Origin: Gemmatimonadota bacterium
Lineage (GTDB): Bacteria > Latescibacterota > UBA2968 > UBA8231
DNA length: 8,360 bases
Direction: 5' to 3'
NCBI GenBank assembly: GCA_026706165.1
Contig: JAPOZF010000084.1
Location: 1 to 8,360 of the forward strand
Each line of letters begins with the position of its first letter. The first letter of the stretch is position 1. The notes beneath the pieces are model-generated. The model searched no databases. It saw only the letters and a list, made by a program, of their open reading frames with translations, and was not told the origin of the DNA. The translations under genes were made by a program, and so were the position numbers. Positions 1 to 4,582 of this stretch are shown piece after piece.

Positions 1-286
1 CGGCGAGGTCCCCGCCGAGGGAGAGGCGCAGGCCGCCAACAGCGTGTTCATTCCCACGGCCCCCAACCCCACCACCGGCTTCATGCTTATCATCCCCAGG
101 GGGGAGCTGCGGCTCACCAACCTCACCGTCGAAGAGGCCTTCCAGATGATCGTCTCGGCGGGATCGGCGGTGCCCCTGAAGCTCACGCTGCCGGCCGACA
201 TCGTGTCGGCCGGCCAACCCGAGGTGGAAGCCGATGTCGTTCGCGACGCCGTGGCGACGGCCCCGCTGAAACCGGATCCACCGTAG
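1..286 (+). CDS. DUF502 family membrane protein, C-terminal part only
   Basis: The reading frame is open from base 2 to the TAG at 284-286 and gives the last 94 residues of a protein that starts before the window. The segment VFIPTAPNPTTGFMLIIPR (visible residues 15-33) is followed by a V-E-E-A-F-Q-M-I-V-S-A-G stretch. This pairing is characteristic of DUF502 (COG2928), a family of roughly 200-residue proteins with two N-terminal membrane helices and a soluble C-terminal domain. The helices would lie upstream and are not visible. The last 35 or so residues are Ala/Pro/Val/Asp-rich and look like a variable tail. The in-frame GTG at 44 is an internal codon, because the family motif begins there and coding sequence continues upstream. 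The biochemical role of the family is not established. The gene ends 10 bases from the 3' end of pckA on the other strand. Confidence 0.78.
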   Translation, partial: GEVPAEGEAQAANSVFIPTAPNPTTGFMLIIPRGELRLTNLTVEEAFQMIVSAGSAVPLKLTLPADIVSAGQPEVEADVVRDAVATAPLKPDPP

Positions 287-296
287 GACCCGGCAC

Positions 297-1868
297 CTAC
301 CCGGACCGAGGCGCGACCTTGCGAAGCTCGGGAGCCAGCGCTTCGTACCGGGCGAAGTGCTCGCCGAAGCGGCCTGCCAGGTCCCGCGCCCTGTCGTCGT
401 AGGCGCCGGGGTTGCGCCAGGTCGACCTGGGATCCAGCACCCCGGCAGGCACGTTCGGACACTCCCTGGGCACCTGCAGCCCGAAGACCGGATCGACCCG
501 GCGCGGAACGGACTCCAGCCTGCCGTCGAGGATCGCCGAGACGACGGCGCGCGTGTAGGCGAGGCTGATGCGCTCCCCCTCCCCGTAGGTCCCACCGCTC
601 CAGCCGGTATTGACCAGCCAGCATCTCGATCCGTGGCGGCTCAGGCGCTCGCCGAGCTGGCGCGCGTAGAAGGTGGGGTGGTGCACGAGGAACGGCCCTC
701 CGAAACAGGGTGAGAAGGTGGTCGAGGGCTCGCTGACCCCGCGTTCGGTGCCGGCCACCTTGGCGGTGTACCCCGAGAGGAAGTGATACATCGCCTGCTC
801 GTCGCTCAGTCGCGACACCGGCGGGAGCACCCCGAATGCATCGCAGGTCAGCATGACGACGTTGCTCGGATGCCCCCCGATACCGTCGAGGCTCGCGTTG
901 GGAATGAAATCGAGCGGGTAGCAGGAGCGGGTGTTCTCGGTCTTCGAGTCGTCGTCGAGGTCGACCCGGTGCGAGGACGGGTCGAGGACGACGTTCTCCA
1001 GCACCGCGCCGAAGCGGTGCGACGCCGCGAAGATCTCCGGCTCCTGGTCCAATCGCAGGCGGATCGCCTTGGCGTAGCACCCTCCTTCGAAATTGAACAC
1101 CCCGCAGTCGCTCCAGCCGTGCTCGTCGTCCCCGATGAGCTCGTACCTCGAATCGGCGGACAGGGTGGTCTTGCCGGTGCCGGAAAGGCCGAAGAAGAGG
1201 GTCGAGTCCCCCTGCGGGTTCTTGTTGGCTGAGCAGTGCATGCTCAACACGCCCTGCTTCGGGAGGATGTAGTTCAGCAGGGTGAACACCGATTTCTTGA
1301 GCTCGCCGGCGTAGCGGGTGCCGCCGATCAGGATGGTGCGGGCGGCGAAGTTGAGGACTACGAACACCTCCGAGCGCGTCCCGTCCCTCTCCGGCTCGGC
1401 GCGCAGGCCCGGGGCGTAGATCAGGTGCCAGTCCGGCTCAAAGGACGGAAGCTGCCCGGGAGGGGGACGGATGAACATGTTGCGGGCGAACAGGCTGTGC
1501 CAGGCCAGCTCGGTGACGACGCGCACCGACAGCCGGTACACCGGGTCGGCGCCGGCGTAGAGATCCTGCACGAAGACGTCGCGGCCCTCGAGGTGTCCGG
1601 CGACCTTGCCGTGCAGGGAGTCGAAATCCCCCGGGAATTCGCGGTTGACGTCCCCCCACCAGATGTCCCCTTCCGAATCGGGGTCGCCGACGATGAACTT
1701 GTCCCTTGGCGAGCGCCCGGTGTACTCCCCGGTCTCGGCGACGATCGCCCCGTCGTGGGAGACCACGGCCTCCCCGCGTTTCAGGATTTCCCGGTACAGG
1801 TGCGGCGGGCTCAGGTTGCGATGAACCTCACCCAGATTCTTCAAACCCGACTGTGCGATCTCAGCCAT
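297..1868 (-). CDS. pckA: Phosphoenolpyruvate carboxykinase (ATP)
   Basis: This cytoplasmic enzyme converts oxaloacetate plus ATP to phosphoenolpyruvate, CO2 and ADP, the entry step of gluconeogenesis. From the ATG at 1868 it has 523 residues, close to the usual 520-540. Landmarks on this numbering are GRSPRDKF (51-58, substrate side), the P-loop GLSGTGKT (227-234), the acidic metal and nucleotide motif IGDDEHGW (245-252), R-S-C-Y-P-L-D-F-I-P-N-A (314-325) and GYTAKVAGTE (366-375). The P-loop and SPRDKF pattern identify the ATP-dependent class rather than the GTP class. The frame is open to an ATG at 1988, but a good promoter lies inside that extension (1918-1946), so the true start must be downstream of it. 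ATG 1868 and ATG 1889 (530 residues) are both possible. Neither has a clear Shine-Dalgarno sequence. I prefer 1868 because the family-like N-terminus (MAEIAQSGLKNLG) begins there. No terminator is visible before the convergent DUF502 gene. Confidence 0.95.
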   Translation of the reverse strand: MAEIAQSGLKNLGEVHRNLSPPHLYREILKRGEAVVSHDGAIVAETGEYTGRSPRDKFIVGDPDSEGDIWWGDVNREFPGDFDSLHGKVAGHLEGRDVFVQDLYAGADPVYRLSVRVVTELAWHSLFARNMFIRPPPGQLPSFEPDWHLIYAPGLRAEPERDGTRSEVFVVLNFAARTILIGGTRYAGELKKSVFTLLNYILPKQGVLSMHCSANKNPQGDSTLFFGLSGTGKTTLSADSRYELIGDDEHGWSDCGVFNFEGGCYAKAIRLRLDQEPEIFAASHRFGAVLENVVLDPSSHRVDLDDDSKTENTRSCYPLDFIPNASLDGIGGHPSNVVMLTCDAFGVLPPVSRLSDEQAMYHFLSGYTAKVAGTERGVSEPSTTFSPCFGGPFLVHHPTFYARQLGERLSRHGSRCWLVNTGWSGGTYGEGERISLAYTRAVVSAILDGRLESVPRRVDPVFGLQVPRECPNVPAGVLDPRSTWRNPGAYDDRARDLAGRFGEHFARYEALAPELRKVAPRSG

Positions 1869-1917
1869 GGGGTGACCGTTAATAACCATATGTATTTTAA
1901 GCAGTTGGCCCGCGCCG

Positions 1918-1946
1918 AGAATAACGAAAAGCGGTCTGTGTGTCAA
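1918..1946 (-). promoter_or_regulatory. Sigma-70-type promoter of pckA
   Basis: Read on the minus strand, a perfect -35 box TTGACA (1946-1941) is followed by a 17-base spacer and TATTCT (1923-1918), which matches 4 of 6 bases of the -10 consensus. The predicted transcription start is near 1911, giving a leader of about 22 bases to ATG 1889 or 43 bases to ATG 1868. The perfect -35 box and ideal spacing make chance unlikely. The promoter also excludes the longer N-terminal extension of the pckA frame. Confidence 0.65.
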
Positions 1947-1954
1947 ACCTCGAT

Positions 1955-1969
1955 CCGGGAAATTCCCGG
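1955..1969. promoter_or_regulatory. Perfect palindrome, candidate operator upstream of pckA
   Basis: CCGGGAA-A-TTCCCGG is a 7-base inverted repeat around a single central A. Its centre lies about 51 bases upstream of the predicted pckA start and just beyond the -35 box, a position more typical of activator than repressor binding. It has no T run in either direction, so it is not an intrinsic terminator. The binding factor is unknown, and assignment as an operator is inference. Confidence 0.42.
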
Positions 1970-1974
1970 CCATG

Positions 1975-2054
1975 TGCCACAATGACACGTTTTATTGGAA
2001 ATCTACTGCCAGTGCTGTCATTATGGCGGTCTCGTCCTGAACCTGCCATTGTCA
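1975..2054. repeat. Cluster of TGNCA dyads, candidate enhancer or shared operator
   Basis: GCCACAATGACA (1976-1987) and TGTCATTATGGC (2016-2027) are inverted copies of each other with 11 of 12 bases matching, their centres 40 bases apart. Each is itself an imperfect dyad of the form TGNCA-N3-TGNCA; the outermost base of one half-site deviates in the second copy. A third, shorter version, TGCCATTGTCA (2044-2054), has the same half-sites with one central base. Relative to the predicted sigma-54 start near 2145 the centres lie at about -163, -123 and -96, a range usual for bacterial enhancer-binding proteins. The first copy is also about 70 bases upstream of the pckA start. That one protein binds these sites is inference. 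Confidence 0.38.
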
Positions 2055-2118
2055 AAAAAGGATAGACAGAACAGTAAGCACAATGAAAACAACGAGATAC
2101 GGTTCATAGGAAGATTCC

Positions 2119-2134
2119 TGGCACGGGGATTGCA
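2119..2134 (+). promoter_or_regulatory. Sigma-54 (-24/-12) promoter of hsp20
   Basis: TGGCACG-GGGA-TTGCA matches the sigma-54 core consensus TGGCACG-N4-TTGCW at every defined position. The invariant -24 GG (2120-2121) and -12 GC (2132-2133) have correct spacing. Transcription should start near 2145, leaving a 50-base leader. Sigma-54 promoters require an ATP-hydrolysing enhancer-binding protein, so hsp20 expression should depend on a specific activator. No gene for such an activator lies in the window. Confidence 0.87.
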
Positions 2135-2153
2135 AAGCCTTGGTCGCGCAACA

Positions 2154-2171
2154 TCGGCTGCAAGAAGCCGA
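2154..2171 (+). promoter_or_regulatory. Hairpin in the hsp20 leader
   Basis: TCGGCT (2154-2159) and AGCCGA (2166-2171) form a perfect 6-base-pair stem with a GCAAGA loop. It ends 9 bases before the Shine-Dalgarno segment at 2181-2189. It does not itself pair with the ribosome binding site. A longer pairing of CCTTGGT (2138-2144) with ACCAAAGG (2178-2185, one A bulged) would partly cover that site, but its left arm lies just before the predicted start and would be transcribed only from an earlier start. Confidence 0.33.
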
Positions 2172-2194
2172 ACTCAAACCAAAGGAGGTTCACC

Positions 2195-2644
2195 ATGTTG
2201 CCGACCATTTTTCGCCACGCCGTTCCCGGCCCTGCCGGCTTCCGGAGTCCGTTCCCCGGGCTCGCCTCGTTCCACGAGGAGTTCGACCGGCTCTTCCGCG
2301 GAGGGGCGGACTTCGCCCATCTCCCGGCAGTCGACGTCAGCTCGAATGAAGAAGGCCTCGCCGTAAAGGCCGAACTTCCGGGCTTGAAGCCCGAAGAGAT
2401 CGACGTCGCTGTCGATGACGGTGTTCTGACCCTGACCGCCTCGCGTCGGGAGGAAGAAGAGAAGGACGGAGAAACCTGGCACCGCCGCGAACGCCGCAGC
2501 GGCCGGTTCGTCCGCCGCCTCCGGCTGCCGTTCGGAGTCGATGCGGAGGCGGTAGAAGCCTCTTTCCGGGACGGTCTTCTGACCGTCAACCTGCCGCGCG
2601 CCGCCGAGGAGCGGGGCAGGAAGATCGAGGTGAAGGGCGCCTGA
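2195..2644 (+). CDS. hsp20: Small heat-shock protein, Hsp20/alpha-crystallin family
   Basis: The product is a 149-residue ATP-independent cytoplasmic chaperone that holds unfolding proteins for refolding by other chaperones. The alpha-crystallin domain runs from about residue 42 to 138. Visible marks are AELPGLKPEEIDV (59-71), GVLTLTASR (76-84), a GRFVRRLRLP segment (103-112) and the closing F-R-D-G-L-L-T-V-N-L-P (124-134), equivalent to the family's A-x-x-x-n-G-v-L signature. The C-terminal I-E-V at 144-146 is the I-x-I/V anchor used in oligomer assembly. Residues 1-41 are the variable Phe/Pro/Gly-rich arm. The start is fixed by AAAGGAGGT (2181-2189) five bases before the ATG. It is a single-gene unit, with a sigma-54 promoter upstream and a strong terminator downstream. 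Class A-like bacterial sHSPs are usually under sigma-32, HrcA or RNA-thermometer control, so RpoN control is notable. Confidence 0.96.
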   Translation: MLPTIFRHAVPGPAGFRSPFPGLASFHEEFDRLFRGGADFAHLPAVDVSSNEEGLAVKAELPGLKPEEIDVAVDDGVLTLTASRREEEEKDGETWHRRERRSGRFVRRLRLPFGVDAEAVEASFRDGLLTVNLPRAAEERGRKIEVKGA

Positions 2645-2671
2645 CGGCCTCGTCCGCCGCCCCTGTCCCAG

Positions 2672-2711
2672 CCGCGGGGAACCGCAACAGGTTCCCCGCG
2701 GTTTCTTGTTT
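2672..2711 (+). terminator. Intrinsic terminator of hsp20
   Basis: CCGCGGGGAACC (2672-2683) and GGTTCCCCGCGG (2690-2701) form a perfect 12-base-pair stem with a GCAACA loop, followed at once by the T-rich TTTCTTGTTT (2702-2711). It lies 28 bases after the hsp20 stop codon and should insulate the metallopeptidase gene from sigma-54 transcription. Confidence 0.92.
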
Positions 2712-2746
2712 GATGAAGTCCCGTCATTGGCTCAAATTCTAAAGCC

Positions 2747-2760
2747 GTAAACCGGTTTAC
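2747..2760. promoter_or_regulatory. Perfect 14-base palindrome before the metallopeptidase gene
   Basis: GTAAACCGGTTTAC is an uninterrupted self-complementary sequence ending one base before the Shine-Dalgarno segment GAGGAGGT (2762-2769). This position is typical of a repressor operator downstream of a promoter. The upstream terminator implies a promoter between about 2712 and 2746, but I see only a weak candidate (TTGATG at 2710-2715 with a poor -10), so I do not call one. The regulator is unknown. Confidence 0.42.
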
Positions 2761-2776
2761 CGAGGAGGTCGTCGGC

Positions 2777-3463
2777 ATGCCATTCTTCTTTTTCGACTCC
2801 ACCATGCTGCTGCTCATCCCCTGCATTCTGCTGGCCCTGTACGCGCAGTGGAAGGTCAGAAAAACCTACGGGGAGTTCAGCCAGGTCGCCTCGGCGGCGG
2901 GGATTTCGGGGGCGGAAACCGCGCGCCGTCTGCTGCGGGAAAACGGCATTTACGACGTCGCGGTCGAGGAGGTGGACGGGGTGTTGAGCGACCACTACGA
3001 TCCGCGCGACAAAGTGGTCAGGCTGTCGACCGGCATCTTCCGGGGCCATCACCTCGCCGGGCTCGCCGTCGCCGCCCACGAGGTGGGGCACGCCCTCCAG
3101 CACGCCAGGGGCTACATGCCGCTGAATCTCCGGCACTCTTTCCTGCCGGTCGCCAACATCGGATCGACCGCGGCCTTCCCCCTTTTCCTGATCGGCTTCT
3201 TCTTCAACCAGGGTTTCCTCATGGACATCGGCATCGCCCTGTTCGCCGCAGTGCTCGCTTTCCAGGTGATCACCCTTCCGGTCGAATTCAACGCCAGCTC
3301 GCGCGCCATGGCGCAGCTCGTCGACGGCCGCTACCTCGCGCCGCAGGAAGGGGTTCTGGCGCGGCGGGTCCTCAATGCCGCGGCCCTGACCTACGTCGCC
3401 GCCGCCGCCACCTCCCTGATGCACCTCGTGCGCCTCCTGATACTTCGCGGCGACCGCGATTGA
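2777..3463 (+). CDS. YugP-family membrane zinc metallopeptidase
   Basis: The product has 228 residues, the normal length for this family (COG2738, Zn_peptidase_2). An N-terminal membrane helix spans about residues 8-24. The zinc site HEVGH is at 101-105, preceded by Ala/Val residues and followed by A-L-Q-H, as in the family. Two further hydrophobic segments lie at about 127-144 and 148-168. The L-P-V-E-F-N-A-S segment (167-174) matches the family's conserved L-P-V-E-F-D-A-S, where E170 is the likely third zinc ligand. The C-terminal segment around 198-222 is also hydrophobic. The protein is therefore probably a membrane-anchored protease; physiological substrates of the family are largely unknown. 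The start is supported by GAGGAGGT (2762-2769), seven bases before the ATG. The gene follows the hsp20 terminator and is probably transcribed from its own promoter. Confidence 0.9.
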   Translation: MPFFFFDSTMLLLIPCILLALYAQWKVRKTYGEFSQVASAAGISGAETARRLLRENGIYDVAVEEVDGVLSDHYDPRDKVVRLSTGIFRGHHLAGLAVAAHEVGHALQHARGYMPLNLRHSFLPVANIGSTAAFPLFLIGFFFNQGFLMDIGIALFAAVLAFQVITLPVEFNASSRAMAQLVDGRYLAPQEGVLARRVLNAAALTYVAAAATSLMHLVRLLILRGDRD

Positions 3464-3473
3464 CCGGCGACAG

Positions 3474-3512
3474 GCAACCGGTCTGAAGCCGCAAAACCCG
3501 CCCGCAACCGGT
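3474..3512. repeat. Short direct repeat GCAACCGGT after the metallopeptidase gene
   Basis: The nonamer GCAACCGGT occurs at 3474-3482 and again at 3504-3512, 30 bases apart. The first copy also contributes to an inverted repeat, GACCGG (3462-3467) with CCGGTC (3478-3483), which overlaps the stop codon. No T run follows, so this is not a convincing intrinsic terminator. The rest of the 193-base gap up to 3656 holds no clear promoter. Biological meaning is uncertain. Confidence 0.25.
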
Positions 3513-3656
3513 GCTTCCCAGAATCCGGGAAAAAACAAACGGCGAGCCTCCTGGAGTTCCCCCTTACAGGCGGAAACCGGGCTCTCCCCGGCCGCGGGCC
3601 TCAGACAGCGTACATATTCCCCCACCACCCGATCTATTCGCGCAGGAGGGCACTGT

Positions 3657-4517
3657 ATGAAGCTGGTTTCGATGGCTGTTGCCGCCGCAGGCTGGGCCGC
3701 CATGGCGGCTGCGGACGTGTCCTACGTCGAGGAGATCGTCAACAAGGGGGTCGGCCCCAAGAAAACCGGGGCTCGCAAGACCACCAACCAGGTGTACATC
3801 AAGGGGCAGCGTCAGCGGGTACACTCGCTGATCGAGACCTCGAAAAGCGGAGCGGAAGCGTTGCGCCGGCAGGGCGGAACCACCGACGGCAGCACCATCC
3901 TTCAGCTCGACCGGGCAAACCTGTTGCAGATCGACCACACCCGGGCATCCTACTCGCGGGAACCGCTTCCTCCCCCCGGCACTTCCGATGAAGCCGGGGG
4001 GGGCACCCCTCCGGCAGCCAAGGCGGCCGCCGGCGGCCCCGACCGGGAAGTGGAGTTCCGCACCCGCATCCTCGACGATACCAAACGGGTCGCCGGCATC
4101 CCTTGCCACCGGGTCGCCGCGGAGATGAAGGTCCAGAACTTGGATCCGGGAACCGGGAAGGTGCGGCGCGAGAACCGCTACCTGTACCAGGCGTGGGCGG
4201 CCGACGACTTCCCCGGATACCGGGATATCCGGCGGTTTCAGGAGCTGCAGGCTCGCAAGACCTCCTATCCGTCGCTGATTCGCTCCGGCATCGGGGGAGC
4301 CCCGGAAGCGATCGCCGACCACGAAAGCCTGCAGGAGGAGCTCGACGCCCTCGAAGGTTTCCACATGCAGTCCGTCCTCAAAGTCTTCACCCGGCAGGGC
4401 GCGAGGAAGGAAAACCAGGTGTTCGAGCTCGTGCGAACGGTGAAGTCCCTTTCCAACTCGGCCCTTCCTGATTCGCTCTTCGACGTCTCCGGTGAACTGA
4501 CCCGCACGACCCGGTGA
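3657..4517 (+). CDS. Exported protein resembling DUF4412, function unknown
   Basis: The product has 286 residues. Residues 1-19 form a short Ala-rich signal peptide with a probable cleavage in A-M-A-A-A-D (15-20), so the mature protein should be periplasmic. There is no lipobox cysteine. The order of elements resembles DUF4412-type proteins: an early Y-V-E-E strand, T-N-Q-V-Y-I-K-G-Q-R-Q-R-V (43-55), then I-L-Q-L-D (81-85) leading to Y-S-R-E-P (99-103), and a final L-P-D-S-L-F-D-V (270-277). These proteins are thought to have a LolA/LppX-like half-barrel fold, but the match here is by pattern and could be only distant. A Pro/Gly/Ala linker occupies about 104-128. The single cysteine is C150. 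AGGAGGG (3644-3650), six bases before the ATG, fixes the start. The stop is 65 bases before the TamB-like gene with no terminator between, which suggests one operon and an envelope role. Confidence 0.8.
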   Translation: MKLVSMAVAAAGWAAMAAADVSYVEEIVNKGVGPKKTGARKTTNQVYIKGQRQRVHSLIETSKSGAEALRRQGGTTDGSTILQLDRANLLQIDHTRASYSREPLPPPGTSDEAGGGTPPAAKAAAGGPDREVEFRTRILDDTKRVAGIPCHRVAAEMKVQNLDPGTGKVRRENRYLYQAWAADDFPGYRDIRRFQELQARKTSYPSLIRSGIGGAPEAIADHESLQEELDALEGFHMQSVLKVFTRQGARKENQVFELVRTVKSLSNSALPDSLFDVSGELTRTTR

Positions 4518-4582
4518 TGGCCGCCGGGATAGCCGTTTCCCGAACCTTGCGGCCAAGCCGCGGGTACCGAGTCGCCTGATCG

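Larger units (their letters stand above)
1869..2194. other. Divergent control region between pckA and hsp20
   Basis: This 326-base stretch has no credible gene and is visibly richer in A and T than the flanking coding DNA. In order it holds the pckA leader (1869-1911), a sigma-70-type promoter firing leftward (1918-1946), a perfect 15-base palindrome (1955-1969), a set of TGNCA dyads (1975-2054), an A-rich segment including an A6 run (2054-2059), a sigma-54 promoter firing rightward (2119-2134), and the hsp20 leader with a hairpin and strong Shine-Dalgarno sequence. An open frame crossing 1995-2366 runs into hsp20 out of frame and has no family features, so it is not called. Confidence 0.8.

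Noticed and set aside
1236..1985. Plus-strand open frame opposite the 5' part of pckA
   Set aside because: It is antisense to conserved PEPCK motifs and low-complexity in composition, and it ends in the divergent promoter region.
2049..2082. TTGTCA followed by an A-rich segment, considered as a sigma-70 promoter toward hsp20
   Set aside because: No acceptable -10 hexamer lies 16-18 bases downstream, and a full-consensus sigma-54 promoter is present closer to the gene.
1995..2366. Plus-strand open frame starting in the divergent control region
   Set aside because: It overlaps the sigma-54 promoter and runs out of frame through hsp20, with no ribosome binding site and a Ser/Arg-rich tail typical of a shadow frame.
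3514..3535. Inverted repeat TTCCC/GGGAA in the gap after the metallopeptidase gene, considered as a terminator
   Set aside because: The stem is only five pairs and is followed by A-rich, not T-rich, sequence on the plus strand. In the other direction the T run comes before the stem.
2732..3703. Minus-strand open frame of about 320 codons opposite the metallopeptidase gene
   Set aside because: The plus strand carries HEVGH, the L-P-V-E-F motif, membrane helices and a good ribosome binding site. The antisense product has no coherent features.
4545..4562. GCGGC-CAA-GCCGC hairpin between the DUF4412-like gene and tamB, considered as a terminator
   Set aside because: The stem is five pairs with a tight loop and no T run follows, so it is unlikely to stop transcription.
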